A stretch of 64,000 bases of DNA from contig NZ_BMFZ01000003.1 in NCBI RefSeq assembly GCF_014639435.1, forward strand, positions 310,001 to 374,000, given 5' to 3'. The DNA comes from Hafnia psychrotolerans. Its GTDB lineage: Bacteria; Pseudomonadota; Gammaproteobacteria; Enterobacterales; Enterobacteriaceae. A program made the position numbers and the translations under genes. Shown one piece after another: positions 51,262 through 62,704 of this stretch. The notes below the pieces were generated by a model. That model ran no database searches, was not told where the DNA came from, and saw only the letters and a program-made list of their open reading frames with translations. Positions within the stretch are counted from its first letter, which is position 1. Each line of letters starts with the position of its first letter.

Positions 51262-52146
51262 TTAACGCGGTGCCAGCGTGGCAAACCAACTCACCAGCAA
51301 CAAGACAACCAGTGATAGCCCTATTTCAATCCAGCTCGCGGCAACCAAACGTCGGTGTCCTAGTTGAGGATTAAGTCTCATTAGCGGAACTAACCGATAA
51401 CGGTTGTAAAGCGCGATGCCAGCCATACAGGCTACCAGCACAATTTTACCCAACAACAGCAACTGATAAAGGGACGACAAATCCGTCGGCCAACGCTGCA
51501 ATATGATGGCAACATTAAGCAGACCGGTGATGATCACGAGTCCCACAGCAACATGCCCGCAGGTCGAAAAACGGATCAATGTGGTGATCGCATAAGGACG
51601 TCTTTCCTGGTATTCCGCATTGTGCAAACACCACAACAGCGGTATCAGGCTGCCAAACCAATAAGCGGCACTGAGCAGATGAATGGCATGGTTGCTTCGC
51701 TGGACAATGCCTAGCAGGCCTTCATGCATAGCCGCATGTCCAACGAATGCCAGGCTCGATAAAAGCGCGGTGCTGGCCAGCAAAAGCATGACCGCACGCC
51801 CGGGGAGCCAGTGCATCAGACAAACCAGCACCACCACGGCCGTCAGTAACAGATGCCACCGCCAAACCTCGCCAAAGGTTGTGGTAAGCACCAACAACCA
51901 AACATTGAGATTCAGGCAGTCTTGCCAGCCGTTGCCCATCAGGCCAGCCTGAATCGCCAACATGCTAACCGATGTCAATGTTGCCAGACCTGCGGAGAGT
52001 GTCAGCAGGCGTTCATTCTGGCAAAGCAAACTGACAGCGAAAGCTCTGGGGGCGAGTATTGTCACCATGACGCTGATACCAAAAATCTGCATCAACGAAG
52101 CAAAGTGAATAAAACGACACAGGATAAACAGAGTGGCCAGAGTCAT
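51262..52146 (-). CDS. copD: Copper resistance/uptake protein CopD family (YebZ)
   Basis: 294 residues with about eight membrane segments and the CopD domain signature FIHFASLMQIFGISVMV at the N-terminus (His is a likely metal ligand) and LLSAAYWFGSLIPLLWCL in the middle. It matches E. coli YebZ by order and sequence. It sits three bases after the CopC-like gene, so the pair is translationally coupled. Such CopC-CopD pairs move copper across the inner membrane. Confidence 0.9.
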   Translation of the reverse strand: MTLATLFILCRFIHFASLMQIFGISVMVTILAPRAFAVSLLCQNERLLTLSAGLATLTSVSMLAIQAGLMGNGWQDCLNLNVWLLVLTTTFGEVWRWHLLLTAVVVLVCLMHWLPGRAVMLLLASTALLSSLAFVGHAAMHEGLLGIVQRSNHAIHLLSAAYWFGSLIPLLWCLHNAEYQERRPYAITTLIRFSTCGHVAVGLVIITGLLNVAIILQRWPTDLSSLYQLLLLGKIVLVACMAGIALYNRYRLVPLMRLNPQLGHRRLVAASWIEIGLSLVVLLLVSWFATLAPR

Positions 52147-52149
52147 CGC

Positions 52150-52533
52150 TTACTGCACAGTGAAACTGTACTGCCCTTTAGTTTTGTGACCATCGACGGA
52201 AACGACTTGCCATGACACGCTATATTCTCCTGAACTGAGTGCGGAAGTCAGTGGCACAATGGCCTGAGTGTTGTCATTAGCAGCAAGCACGAGTGCGCCG
52301 GTCGAAACCGCTTTTTTATTTGGGCCCGTTAGGGTGACTTTACTGAAATTAGGCTCGATCCCCTCACTGAAACCTAAAGAGAGTTCAGTCGGCGAAGTTT
52401 TGAGGATGGTGTCCGCTGCAGGTGTCTCCGTTTTTAGATGCGCATGGGCGAAAGCCTGTGGCGACATCAACCCTGCAATAAGAACGGTGGAGGTTGCCAG
52501 AACACGGCACAGAGAAGAGGATTTTGGTGACAC
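52150..52533 (-). CDS. copC: Periplasmic copper-binding CopC family protein (YobA)
   Basis: 127 residues. The signal peptide ends at FAHA, exposing the mature N-terminus that starts AHLKTETPAADTILKT, whose His is the usual Cu(II) ligand; a further His is in VVSVDGHKTKGQYSF. Corresponds to E. coli YobA. It is the first gene of the yobA-yebZ-yebY run and presumably hands copper to CopD. Confidence 0.9.
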   Translation of the reverse strand: MSPKSSSLCRVLATSTVLIAGLMSPQAFAHAHLKTETPAADTILKTSPTELSLGFSEGIEPNFSKVTLTGPNKKAVSTGALVLAANDNTQAIVPLTSALSSGEYSVSWQVVSVDGHKTKGQYSFTVQ

Positions 52534-52733
52534 AATTTTTCCTTAGCTTTCCGGTTGCGGGATTTTATCCCCACAACTTTAGCGCAAAGTAGCCCTGTGA
52601 GTCTGTCAAATTTAAGCTGTTAAAAAGGATTATCTAGATGCGCGTCGCGTTTGGTACGTTTAATAAAAAAAACCGCAGCCATCTGACGTTAATCACCCCA
52701 GATACACTACGGTTTACTGTTCAATTCAGGTTA

Positions 52734-53240
52734 TCAGGCAACAGGCATCTGAGCGGCCATCGTTTTAAGATCTTTATCCACGAAGAACAGACCGTTGCCA
52801 GTATTGCTGACCAAGCCGAGTTTATCGAGTACGGATTTGAACAGCGTTTCCTCTTCATGTTGCTCGGCAACATACCACTGCAGGAAGTTGAAGGAGGAAT
52901 AATCTTTTATTGTCATCGCCAAATCGGCAAGTTCATTGATTTTATTAGTGATGTGCTGCTCATGTTCATACGTCTGCTGGAACAAGTCAGACAGAGAATC
53001 GAATTCTACTGGCGGCGCAGCAATGGCGCCCAGCAACGGCAATGCGCCGGTGTCGCTCACATATTTAAACAGGCGATGCATGTGGCCCATCTCTTCCTGA
53101 GAGTGTTTCATCAGGAAGGCAGCAGCACCTTCGAACCCCTTATCACTACACCATGCACTCATTTGCAGATATAAGTTGGCAGAATAAAACTCGAGGTTCA
53201 GCTGTTCGTTAAGCTGATCAATCATTTCTTTTTTTAGCAT
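52734..53240 (-). CDS. ftnA: Ferritin FtnA
   Basis: 168 residues from ATG 53240 ([18 protein letters not shown]); the longer frame has no family match. Iron-storage ferritin that oxidises Fe(II) and stores Fe(III) in 24-mer cages. Ferroxidase residues are visible: Glu in [26 protein letters not shown] (Glu-x2-His), and the C-terminal [14 protein letters not shown]. It lies between copC and holE, while E. coli ftnA is at another locus. Fur-like sequences in the upstream spacer suggest iron control. Confidence 0.96.
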   Translation of the reverse strand: MLKKEMIDQLNEQLNLEFYSANLYLQMSAWCSDKGFEGAAAFLMKHSQEEMGHMHRLFKYVSDTGALPLLGAIAAPPVEFDSLSDLFQQTYEHEQHITNKINELADLAMTIKDYSSFNFLQWYVAEQHEEETLFKSVLDKLGLVSNTGNGLFFVDKDLKTMAAQMPVA

Positions 53241-53664
53241 GATATCTCCATAAAATCGGCGTAAATAGCAGGATGAATTTTTTATTTTAAGTATTATGCC
53301 GATCATCCAACAAAATAAAAACAGCCGTTTCACACATAGGTGAAATTAAATAACACATAATTACAACCTATTGTTATTGTTCGACTTAATAAAAAAATCA
53401 AATCTTATTGAGAACTATTCACAGAGTGTAGTTAATATAAAAGAGAATCATTCTTGTTCCTTACATTGTTTATTATCAAGAATGCTGTAGAGAATTAACT
53501 AACCATTCTTGGAATGGTTATCATTATCAAAACAAAGTGTTTCTCATTCCATATGAACTGCGTCATGAGAGTAAAACCTCGGCACCGGCATTCACCCAGC
53601 ACACAGGGTCGGGTACAATACATGCTGATCCGATACACGGTAACAGAGACCTCGGGAAAGCATA
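53241..53664. promoter_or_regulatory. ftnA/holE divergent spacer, AT-rich, with Fur-like sites
   Basis: 424 bases. The best Fur-box match is GATAATGATAACCATTCC on the minus strand (53510-53528), about 15 of 19 bases of the consensus. Further partial Fur-like motifs (GAGAATCATTC near 53441, GAGAACTATTC near 53410) lie between it and ftnA. In E. coli ftnA is activated by Fur binding several upstream sites, which displaces H-NS. This layout is consistent with that but was only judged by eye. No gene seen. Confidence 0.6.
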
Positions 53665-53895
53665 ATGAGCAGTAATCTGGCAAAACTAACAAAAGAAGAG
53701 ATGGACAAGATTAACATTGATCTTGCGGCTTCAGCCGTGGCATTTAAAGAACGCTACAACATGCCCGTGGTGGCCGAAATGATCGAACGCGAGCAGCCTG
53801 AATCCCTGCGGGACTATTTCCGTGAGCGTGTCGCGCATTACCGCGCGTTGTCCCACCAGTTTTCCCGACTGCCGTACGAACCTAAACAAAAATAA
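53665..53895 (+). CDS. holE: DNA polymerase III subunit theta
   Basis: 76 residues, the standard length, with [20 protein letters not shown] and the Arg-rich end [21 protein letters not shown]. HolE binds the epsilon proofreading subunit in the polymerase III core. It precedes pip and exoX here; in E. coli it lies beside exoX. The RBS is near GGGAAAGC. Confidence 0.96.
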   Translation: MSSNLAKLTKEEMDKINIDLAASAVAFKERYNMPVVAEMIEREQPESLRDYFRERVAHYRALSHQFSRLPYEPKQK

Positions 53896-53914
53896 TCGGT
53901 GTTTAACCGAGCCT

Positions 53915-55195
<1,281 letters not shown>

Positions 55196-55297
55196 ATGAG
55201 TAAAGGAATGGATAGCAAAAAGAATGCGAAGAAGAAGCCGTTGAAAACTCCAGCTGAGAAAAAAGCTGAAAAGAAAGCCAAAAAGGCAACTGCGTAA
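55196..55297 (+). CDS. Lysine-rich micro-protein, 33 residues
   Basis: An ATG at 55196 preceded by AGAGAGG opens a frame reading MSKGMDSKKNAKKKPLKTPA, then EKKAEKKAKKATA. Almost half of the residues are Lys, so it is strongly basic and likely disordered or helical. No family is firmly recognised; similar short lysine-rich proteins are annotated as hypothetical in many gamma-proteobacteria. A terminator follows 38 bases after the stop, so the region looks like a real single-gene unit. It could bind nucleic acid; this is a guess from composition. Confidence 0.7.
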   Translation: MSKGMDSKKNAKKKPLKTPAEKKAEKKAKKATA

Positions 55298-55330
55298 CGT
55301 TTGATCTGCAGACTTTGCGCTTCGTATTGA

Positions 55331-55360
55331 GACAAACCCGCTTATAGCGGGTTTTTTTGT
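55331..55360 (+). terminator. Terminator after the lysine-rich micro-ORF
   Basis: AACCCGC, a five-base loop and GCGGGTT followed by six or more T on the plus strand. It separates the micro-ORF from the hydrolase gene. Confidence 0.85.
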
Positions 55361-55393
55361 TTAGTTTTTACCCTTGGGCAAGAGGAAAAGGCC

Positions 55394-56155
55394 ATGAATG
55401 ACATGATTATTGCGGCTGCTCAACTACGCTGTGCCGCCGGTAATATTGAAGACAATATTCAGCGCCATCTGCAAACCGCAGAGCAGGCAGCTATGCATAA
55501 CGTCAATTTTTTGCTATTTCCTGAGCTGTCTCTCACGGGTTATGAACCGCAATTGGCTGACCAGCTGGCCATAACACTTCAGGACTCGCGTCTGGCTGAC
55601 CTTCGTGAAAGCGCGATCAAACATCAAATGATGTTGGTGTGCGGCGCACCGCTGCGATCAAGCGATGCTGACGCCTTGTATATAGGTGCAATTGTTTTCG
55701 CGCCTGATGGCACGCTTTATTCCTACACCAAGCAACATTTACATGGCCAGGAAGCGGTTATCTTTACCGCTGGCCAAGGCGGCCCTTTGTTGCAGGTGCA
55801 GCAGCATCAGATTGGTCTGGCGATTTGTGCCGATATTCTTTCTGACTCTCACCCACAGCATGCCGCCGACTGTGGCGCGACCCTGTACGCAGCCGGTGTT
55901 CTCATCACGAAAAAAAGCTACCCATTGGAAAGCAGCATGTTGCAACGTTATGCTGAAAAGCACCGCATGGTTGTGATGTTAGCGAATCATTGCGCACCCA
56001 CGGGTGGCTGGGAGCCAGCGGGTCAAAGCGCTATCTGGGATGAGACGGGTCATAGGATTGTTGCAGCACCTGACAGCGGCGATGCCTTGGCTATTGCCCG
56101 AAGAAGTGACGCAGGCTGGTTGGGAGAAATACATCGCTTAACGCTGGCAGTATAA
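55394..56155 (+). CDS. Carbon-nitrogen hydrolase (nitrilase superfamily)
   Basis: 253 residues. The Glu-Lys-Cys triad is visible: Glu in LLFPELSLTGYEPQ near residue 45, Lys in SYTKQHLHGQEAV, and Cys in GLAICADILSDSHPQ. Nitrilase-fold enzymes hydrolyse amides or nitriles; this one resembles the omega-amidase/N-carbamoyl-like group, but its substrate cannot be told from sequence. It lies 25 bases before exoX on the same strand, so the two are likely co-transcribed. Confidence 0.87.
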   Translation: MNDMIIAAAQLRCAAGNIEDNIQRHLQTAEQAAMHNVNFLLFPELSLTGYEPQLADQLAITLQDSRLADLRESAIKHQMMLVCGAPLRSSDADALYIGAIVFAPDGTLYSYTKQHLHGQEAVIFTAGQGGPLLQVQQHQIGLAICADILSDSHPQHAADCGATLYAAGVLITKKSYPLESSMLQRYAEKHRMVVMLANHCAPTGGWEPAGQSAIWDETGHRIVAAPDSGDALAIARRSDAGWLGEIHRLTLAV

Positions 56156-56180
56156 TGCCGGCCAGAAGGAGATATCAGGT

Positions 56181-56843
56181 ATGACATTCCGGGTTATTGA
56201 TACTGAAACCTGCGGCCTTGATGGCGGCATTGTTGAAATTGCGACTGTCGATTTGATTGACGGTGGTATTGTAAACCCGATGAGCGATCTCATCAGTCCT
56301 GACCGCCCTATCAGTATAGATGCGATGGCTATCCACCACATCACCGAAGAGATGGTGGATGGCAAACCGCGCATCGCCTCCGCCATAGGTAAATATCACG
56401 GCAGCCCGTATTACGTTGCGCATAATGCTGCTTTCGATCGCGGCGTGCTGCCGGAGATGCATGGCGAATGGATTTGTACGGTGAAACTGGCACGGGCGCT
56501 TTATCCGAATATTCGCTACAGCAATCAGTATTTGCGCTATGCGCTGAATCTCGATGTCACCTTACCTGAAGGCTTGTACCCACATCGAGCGTTGTATGAC
56601 TGTTATGTCACCGCAGCATTGTTGCAAAGAATTATCGCCGATTCGGGATGGACCGCTGAGCAAATGGTGGAGATCAGTAACCGCCCTGTTTTATTGCATA
56701 CATTGAAATTTGGCAAATACCGCGGGCAGAAAATTGAAGATATCGCAGAGCAGGATCCAGACTATCTGCGCTGGATGTTGAAATCCATCAAAGACTTAAG
56801 TGGGGATATGCGTTTCAGCATCGGACATTATTTATCAAAGTAG
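56181..56843 (+). CDS. exoX: Exodeoxyribonuclease X
   Basis: 220 residues. DEDDh 3'-5' exonuclease used in DNA repair and recombination. Exo I is VIDTETCGLDGGIVEI at the N-terminus with Asp and Glu, Exo II is YVAHNAAFDRGVLPEM, and Exo III is HRALYDCYVTAALL with the catalytic His. The strong AAGGAG site fixes the start. It shares its transcript with the upstream hydrolase and is convergent with ptrB, as in E. coli apart from the extra hydrolase. Confidence 0.95.
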   Translation: MTFRVIDTETCGLDGGIVEIATVDLIDGGIVNPMSDLISPDRPISIDAMAIHHITEEMVDGKPRIASAIGKYHGSPYYVAHNAAFDRGVLPEMHGEWICTVKLARALYPNIRYSNQYLRYALNLDVTLPEGLYPHRALYDCYVTAALLQRIIADSGWTAEQMVEISNRPVLLHTLKFGKYRGQKIEDIAEQDPDYLRWMLKSIKDLSGDMRFSIGHYLSK

Positions 56844-56901
56844 AACGTCTTTAATAAGGCAGCCATCATAACAACATGAAAGCTGCCAGCATCATAATGA
56901 G

Positions 56902-58959
56902 CTACTTATTCGCCGCCAGAGCCAGCACGAAAGCATACTCAAGTGCAATATCTTCGTAAGCCTTGAAACGCCCTGATTTTCCGCCGTGCCCTGAATCCAT
57001 GTCAGTATACATCAACAGCTGATTGTCATTCGTTTTCACATCTCGTAGCTTAGCCACCCACTTGGCCGGTTCCCAGTATTGCACCTGAGAGTCATGCAAA
57101 CCGGTGGTGATCAACATGTGCGGATAATCCTGCGCTTTGACCTGATCATATGGGCTGTATTGCAGAATATAATCATAGAAGGCTTTCTCGTTAGGATTAC
57201 CCCATTCATCATATTCTCCGGTAGTCAGCGGGATGGACTCATCAAGCATGGTGGTCACCACGTCAACAAACGGTACCTGCGCCACAATGCCTCGATAAAG
57301 TTCTGGTGCCTGATTGATCACCGCGCCCATCAGTAAGCCCCCGGCGCTGCCGCCCATCGCATACACCTGGCCGGCATTACCATATCCCTTCTCCACCAGC
57401 GTTTTAGTCACGTCGATAAAATCGTGGAAGGTATTCATTTTGTTGAGCAGTTTGCCGTCTTCATACCACTGCTGGCCAAGTTCAGCACCGCCGCGAATAT
57501 GCGCCAAAGCAAAGACAAAACCACGATCAAGCAGGCTCAGACGGCTGCCGCTGAAGGCAGGATCCATACTGCTGCCATAAGAACCGTAGCCGTAAATCAT
57601 CAGCGGATTACCGCTGGCTTTGAATAAATCACGCCGATATACCAGCGAAACCGGCACTTTTACACCGTCGCGCGCGTCAACCCAAACGCGTTCGCTGCTG
57701 TAGTTCGCCGCATCAAAATTTTTCACTTCCTGCTGCTTGAGCAGCGTACGGTTGCCGGTATCCAGATTCAGTTCGAATAATGAACTTGGCGTGGTCATTG
57801 ATGAGTAACCGTAGCGCAATAGTGAGGTATCGGGCTCAGGATTATAGGCCAGCCAGGTCACATACGTCGGGTCATCGAAGGCCAGTGATTTCTCTTCACC
57901 GGTCTGCCAATGAATCTGCCGCAAATGGGTCAGCCCCTGCTCGCGCTCCTCCACCACCAGCCAGTCTCGGAACAGGCTGAAACCTTCGAGCATCACCGCA
58001 TCACGCGGCGCGATCAGCGTCTGCCATCCAGCCTCCGCGTTGTCTGCACTTTTGTAGAGCCCAAAATTTTGGCCGTCTTTACTCGTTTTGATATCCCGGT
58101 TGGAGCGGATATAAAAATGCCCCTGATAATGGTCCAGTGCATATTCATGATCTTTACGTCGCGTCAGGAACACCTGTGGGATAGCCTGCGAATCGTTGGC
58201 ATCCAACAGGAGAACTTCTGATGTCGTCGTGCTGTCTAGGTGGATCAGGATGTACTTTTCTGAGGTCGTTTTATCCAACCCAACATAGAACGTATCATCC
58301 TTCTCTTCATACACTAGCTGGTCAGTTTTAGGGTGAGAGCCAACAGTATGACGATAGACCTGGTAAGGCAGCAGGGTTTTCTTGTGCTTACGCACGTAGT
58401 ACAACGTTTGTGAGTCATTAGCCCACTCACTGCTACCCGAGGTGTTTTTCAGCACATCATCGGCCCAACTGTCATCCGCCAGGTTTTTGATGCGTATGTC
58501 GTACTGACGCCGGGAGAGAAAGTCTTCCGCCACCGCCATGCGCTGATTATCCGGGCTGATATCCAGCCCACCGAGCGTATAAAACTCACTGTCGCGGGCC
58601 CGTTCATTACCATCAATCAGCGTATACCACGCTTCACTTTCGGCGGCGGGCTGGCGCAGGTAAATGGCATATTCATTGCCTGGCTCGTAACGGGTCTGGT
58701 AGCGGAAGCCCCGTTTTACGTAAGGCACGGAGTGATCCTGCTGGGCAATGCGCGCCACCATCTCTTCATATAAGGTTTCGCGCAGCGCTTGATGTGGCTG
58801 TAATGCCTGTTCAGTATAGGTATTTTCGGCAGTGAGATAGTGCAGCACATCGGCATCGGTGCGGTCATCATCGCGCAGCCAGTAGTAGTCATCGATGCGG
58901 TTTTCACCATGTATGGTCAGCGTTTTAGGCCGTTTCTCAGCCTTCGGAGGTGTCATCAT
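56902..58959 (-). CDS. ptrB: Oligopeptidase B
   Basis: 685 residues, prolyl oligopeptidase family. Cytoplasmic serine peptidase that cuts after Arg and Lys in short peptides. The N-terminal half is a seven-bladed propeller ([19 protein letters not shown], then [20 protein letters not shown] strands). The catalytic Ser is in [14 protein letters not shown] near residue 534, with Asp near 617 and His in [12 protein letters not shown]. Length agrees with E. coli PtrB (686). Convergent with exoX, single gene. Confidence 0.97.
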   Translation of the reverse strand: MMTPPKAEKRPKTLTIHGENRIDDYYWLRDDDRTDADVLHYLTAENTYTEQALQPHQALRETLYEEMVARIAQQDHSVPYVKRGFRYQTRYEPGNEYAIYLRQPAAESEAWYTLIDGNERARDSEFYTLGGLDISPDNQRMAVAEDFLSRRQYDIRIKNLADDSWADDVLKNTSGSSEWANDSQTLYYVRKHKKTLLPYQVYRHTVGSHPKTDQLVYEEKDDTFYVGLDKTTSEKYILIHLDSTTTSEVLLLDANDSQAIPQVFLTRRKDHEYALDHYQGHFYIRSNRDIKTSKDGQNFGLYKSADNAEAGWQTLIAPRDAVMLEGFSLFRDWLVVEEREQGLTHLRQIHWQTGEEKSLAFDDPTYVTWLAYNPEPDTSLLRYGYSSMTTPSSLFELNLDTGNRTLLKQQEVKNFDAANYSSERVWVDARDGVKVPVSLVYRRDLFKASGNPLMIYGYGSYGSSMDPAFSGSRLSLLDRGFVFALAHIRGGAELGQQWYEDGKLLNKMNTFHDFIDVTKTLVEKGYGNAGQVYAMGGSAGGLLMGAVINQAPELYRGIVAQVPFVDVVTTMLDESIPLTTGEYDEWGNPNEKAFYDYILQYSPYDQVKAQDYPHMLITTGLHDSQVQYWEPAKWVAKLRDVKTNDNQLLMYTDMDSGHGGKSGRFKAYEDIALEYAFVLALAANK

Positions 58960-59059
58960 TTCGCCTTATCTCAATGTTCTTGATTGTACTGTCAGAGTGA
59001 CAGGTTTATGCAGGGAAACCAAGCGGTAAGGGGAAGGTGGCGGGAATGCGAAGCATGCA

Positions 59060-59092
59060 AAAAGCGCCGACAGGCAAGGCCATGGCGGCGCT
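59060..59092 (-). terminator. Probable terminator downstream of yebF
   Basis: On the minus strand AGCGCCG and CGGCGCT pair around a longer GC-containing loop and are followed by five T. It lies about 25 bases after the yebF stop. Confidence 0.65.
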
Positions 59093-59116
59093 CAGATGTG
59101 TTATTTAATGAGTAGA

Positions 59117-59482
59117 TTATTGCGGGTTACCGTAGGTTATTTCCCCCAGTTGGCAATTAAGCGTAACCGGATAGGTTTTGTCAGTGTTATTACCACGGAC
59201 TTTTACCGGAACGATCCATTTTGCGTTATCACCGGTAATACTGGCAGGTGTGATCCATACCACAGGTGTTGAGGTACCAAGGAGCTTCTTATCCGCATCC
59301 CATCGGGTAATACGGTTTTGCAGGAAATCACGTTTCACCAGCGCCGCGATTTCATCTTTGCTGGCATTGCCACACGGCGCGATGGTCGCGGTTCTGTTTT
59401 CAGTTTCCGCCGCCTGCGCGATATGCACCACACTACTCAATCCAGCCACTGCGATTAATGCGCCAACTATTACTTTTTTCAT
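59117..59482 (-). CDS. yebF: YebF family secreted protein
   Basis: 121 residues from ATG 59482 (MKKVIVGALIAVAGLSSVVH), the YebF-like start; a longer frame has no signal. Signal peptide cleaved after the AQA residues. Two conserved cysteines (IAPCGN and TLNCQL) form the expected disulfide. In E. coli YebF is one of the few proteins released to the medium, through OmpF/OmpC-type porins, and is a carrier fusion partner; its own role is unclear. Confidence 0.9.
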   Translation of the reverse strand: MKKVIVGALIAVAGLSSVVHIAQAAETENRTATIAPCGNASKDEIAALVKRDFLQNRITRWDADKKLLGTSTPVVWITPASITGDNAKWIVPVKVRGNNTDKTYPVTLNCQLGEITYGNPQ

Positions 59483-59757
59483 GTACCGTCTCCTGAACGC
59501 TATTTTCAATCCCTGGTGACCACCGGACGGGTGAATATCCATATCACGAGCAGGGCCATCATTAACAATGACATAATAATCCCGGACAAGGACATAACAC
59601 AACGTTAACATGAAGACGGGACATCTGGCCCACGTCCAAAATGATGGCAGTGGGCATCAAGGCAGCAAACAAATGAGCCCCAATACGCTTATACAGGCCG
59701 GTGATTTGGGCTAACAAGCACCGCTAACCCCCATACAAATTCAAGTATGATGGTAGG

Positions 59758-61140
59758 TTAGCGTAAGATAATTGCCTTGCAGCTTTTGCCTTTAATCTTA
59801 CCTTCCTGCAAACGCTGCAACGCTTTTTTGGCGCTCTTCTGACGGATGGCGACATAGGCATGAATCGGGAACATATCAATTTTACCCACTTCCGCCGCCG
59901 TCAGCCCCGCTTCACCGGTCAATGCCCCCAGAATGTCACCCGGACGGATTTTGGCTTTGCGGCCGCCGTCGATACATAGGGTGGCCATTTCCGCATCCAG
60001 TGCCACCGGTGTGGCAGGCAGTACTTGCGCTACTGGCTGCCACACCACGGTTTGGTGGGTGTAGTCTTCCAGCGCATGCACGCGAACCATTTCCTGTGGC
60101 GTAACCAGGCTGACCGCAAGGCCGCTGGTGCCCGCACGACCGGTACGGCCAACACGGTGAACGTGCACTTCCGGATCAAAAGACAACTCGTAGTTAATCA
60201 CCAGACTCAGTTGTTTGATATCGAGACCGCGCGCCGCAACGTCGGTCGCCACCAGAACGCGGCAGCTACCGTTGGAGAAACGCACCAGTACACGATCGCG
60301 GTCACGCTGTTCAAGATCGCCATTAAGCGACAGTGCACTGATACCTTTGCCCGCCAGCGCTTCATGTACTTCCTGACAGTCTCGTTTGGTGTTACAGAAC
60401 ACGACACACGAGGCTGGCTGATGCTGATAAAGCACAGCCGTTAACAGGGTCAAACGCTGGTGACGATCGGTTTCGATAAAGACTTGCTTGATGTCCGCAA
60501 TGTCATCTTCACCCTCGATTTCAACGTTCAAAGGCTGACGTTGGAATTTATTACTAATGCGCTCAATGCCGCTCGGATAAGTTGCCGAGAACAGCAATGT
60601 CTGGCGGTCCTGTGGCGCGTAGCTCACGACATCTTCAATATCTTCACTGAAACCCATGTCCAGCATGCGGTCAGCTTCGTCCAGGACCAGCACTTTCAGT
60701 TGGTCTAGCTTGAGCGTGCCTTTACGCAGGTGCTCCTGAATACGGCCTGGCGTGCCAACAATAATATGTGCGGGATGCACCAGCGATTCGAGCTGTGGCC
60801 CGATAGACTGGCCGCCGCATAAAGTGAGAATTTTGATGTTTTGGGTGAAACGGGCGAGTCGACGAAGCTCTTTACTCACCTGGTCTGCCAGTTCGCGAGT
60901 CGGGCAGAGAACCAGCGCCTGGGTAACAAATTGACCGACAATAATTTTATCTAACAGGCCAATACCGAAGGCAGCGGTCTTGCCACTGCCCGTTTTGGCT
61001 TTTGCGCGGACGTCCTGCCCTTGCAGAATAGCGGGCAACGACGCGGCCTGAATCGGCGTCATTTCGGCGTAACCCAGCTCAGACAGGTTAGAAAGTTGCT
61101 CAGCGGGCAACGTCAGGACAGAAAATGAATGCGTGCTCAA
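59758..61140 (-). CDS. dbpA: ATP-dependent RNA helicase DbpA
   Basis: 460 residues. DEAD-box helicase that acts on the 23S rRNA hairpin 92 in ribosome assembly. Motifs: Q motif YAEMTPIQAASLP, motif I AKTGSGKT near residue 51, motif II VLDEADRMLDMG, motif III SAT, motif VI HRVGRTGRAGTSG. The C-terminal 23S rRNA-binding domain (TLCIDGGRKAKIRPGDILGAL to the end) identifies it as DbpA. Divergent from purT. Confidence 0.97.
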   Translation of the reverse strand: MSTHSFSVLTLPAEQLSNLSELGYAEMTPIQAASLPAILQGQDVRAKAKTGSGKTAAFGIGLLDKIIVGQFVTQALVLCPTRELADQVSKELRRLARFTQNIKILTLCGGQSIGPQLESLVHPAHIIVGTPGRIQEHLRKGTLKLDQLKVLVLDEADRMLDMGFSEDIEDVVSYAPQDRQTLLFSATYPSGIERISNKFQRQPLNVEIEGEDDIADIKQVFIETDRHQRLTLLTAVLYQHQPASCVVFCNTKRDCQEVHEALAGKGISALSLNGDLEQRDRDRVLVRFSNGSCRVLVATDVAARGLDIKQLSLVINYELSFDPEVHVHRVGRTGRAGTSGLAVSLVTPQEMVRVHALEDYTHQTVVWQPVAQVLPATPVALDAEMATLCIDGGRKAKIRPGDILGALTGEAGLTAAEVGKIDMFPIHAYVAIRQKSAKKALQRLQEGKIKGKSCKAIILR

Positions 61141-61307
61141 GGCGATAACTCTTTATATAAGGCAGAAAATTCGAGGCAGCGGCAGAAAACATGACGCCAT
61201 GGTTTGGTATAAAGGATAACAGAGACCTGACTTCACTGCCTTATCCACCGGGCCAGACGCATAAAAAAACCCGTACAGGATTTTGCCCCAGCCTCTTGCC
61301 GGATGCT

Positions 61308-61323
61308 GCGCAATCGTTTTCGT
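61308..61323. promoter_or_regulatory. PurR operator upstream of purT
   Basis: GCGCAATCGTTTTCGT matches the PurR consensus ACGCAAACGTTTGCGT at about 13 of 16 positions, 116 bases before the purT start, in the divergent dbpA/purT spacer. PurR control of purT is known in E. coli. Confidence 0.8.
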
Positions 61324-61438
61324 TGTTAGTGTTTTCATATATACTGCTGCCCACCTATGTCAGCCCAGCGGACGTTTAACAACCTTTACCGCTGCGGCAG
61401 TACACATTTTCCACCACCACAGATCTGGGTACGAATCT

Positions 61439-62617
61439 ATGTTAACCATCGGTACTGCACTGCGCGCTGGCGCAACTCGCGTGATGTTATTGGGCTCCGG
61501 CGAACTGGGTAAAGAAGTGGCTATCGAATGCCAGCGTCTTGGCCTGGAAGTCATTGCCGTTGACCGCTATGCCGATGCGCCAGCGATGCAAGTCGCTCAT
61601 CGCAGCTATGTGATCAATATGCTCGACGGCGAAGCCCTGAAACAAGTCATCGAAAGTGAGCGTCCTGATTTCATCGTGCCTGAAATCGAAGCTATCGCTA
61701 CCAGTATGCTGGTGGAGCTGGAAAAACAGGGCCACAACGTGGTGCCATGTGCGCAAGCGACGCGTCTGACCATGAACCGCGAAGGTATTCGTCGTTTGGC
61801 CGCCGAAACATTGCAACTGCCGACCTCAGCCTACAAGTTTGCCGATGACGAAACCTCATTTCGTGCCGCAGTCAATGAAATAGGATATCCATGCATCATT
61901 AAACCGGTGATGAGCTCATCCGGTAAAGGCCAAAGTCTGATCCGCAGCGAAGAGACATTACAGCAAGCCTGGGAGTACGCTCAGCAAGGCGGTCGTGCCG
62001 GTGGCGGACGGGTGATCGTCGAAGGACTGGTTAAATTTGATTTCGAAATTACGCTGTTGACCATTAGCGCCATTGACGGGATTCATTTCTGTGCCCCTAT
62101 CGGTCACCGCCAGGAAGATGGCGACTATCGCGAATCCTGGCAACCGCAGCAGATGAGTGAACTGGCACTTCAGCGCGCCAAAGAGATCTCAGCCAACGTG
62201 GTGAATGCTCTGGGCGGTAAAGGGTTGTTTGGCGTTGAACTGTTTATTTGTGGCGATGACGTAATATTCAGTGAAGTCTCTCCGCGCCCACACGACACAG
62301 GAATGGTGACGCTGATTTCTCAGGATCTGTCTGAATTCGCCCTGCATGTCCGTGCCTTCCTGGGATTGCCTATCGGACTGATCCGCCAGTTTGGTCCGGC
62401 AGCCTCCGCCGTCATCTTGCCAGAACTGAGCAGCAACAATGTCTCGTTTAGCGGGCTGGAACATGCGCTAGTAGGGTCAAATCAGGTGCGTTTATTTGGC
62501 AAACCGGAAATTAACGGTAAACGCCGTCTGGGTGTGGCGTTGTCCATTGGAGACAGCGTTGAGCAAGCGGTTGAAACAGCGAAGCTGGCTGCTGCTGCTG
62601 TGATCGTGAAAGGCTGA
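61439..62617 (+). CDS. purT: Formate-dependent phosphoribosylglycinamide formyltransferase
   Basis: 392 residues from ATG 61439 ([20 protein letters not shown]); the long upstream frame is not part of the family. PurT uses formate and ATP for the third step of purine synthesis. ATP-grasp motifs: [55 protein letters not shown], and the metal/ATP site [19 protein letters not shown]. It ends with the terminator at 62643. Confidence 0.97.
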   Translation: MLTIGTALRAGATRVMLLGSGELGKEVAIECQRLGLEVIAVDRYADAPAMQVAHRSYVINMLDGEALKQVIESERPDFIVPEIEAIATSMLVELEKQGHNVVPCAQATRLTMNREGIRRLAAETLQLPTSAYKFADDETSFRAAVNEIGYPCIIKPVMSSSGKGQSLIRSEETLQQAWEYAQQGGRAGGGRVIVEGLVKFDFEITLLTISAIDGIHFCAPIGHRQEDGDYRESWQPQQMSELALQRAKEISANVVNALGGKGLFGVELFICGDDVIFSEVSPRPHDTGMVTLISQDLSEFALHVRAFLGLPIGLIRQFGPAASAVILPELSSNNVSFSGLEHALVGSNQVRLFGKPEINGKRRLGVALSIGDSVEQAVETAKLAAAAVIVKG

Positions 62618-62642
62618 TTTTTCACCTCAGACTCAATGTCAT

Positions 62643-62672
62643 AAAAACGGGCCTGCAAAAGGCCCGTTTTTA
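62643..62672 (+). terminator. Terminator after purT
   Basis: AAAACGGGCC and GGCCCGTTTT with a short loop and A/T flanks, about 25 bases after the stop. It could also serve yoaH on the opposite strand. Confidence 0.9.
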
Positions 62673-62704
62673 AATAACGAATGTAGAATCAGAAAGTGTG
62701 TAGG

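Noticed and set aside
53495..53692. 65-residue minus-strand frame in the ftnA/holE spacer
   Set aside because: It overlaps the Fur-like sites and the holE start, lacks a ribosome site and looks random.
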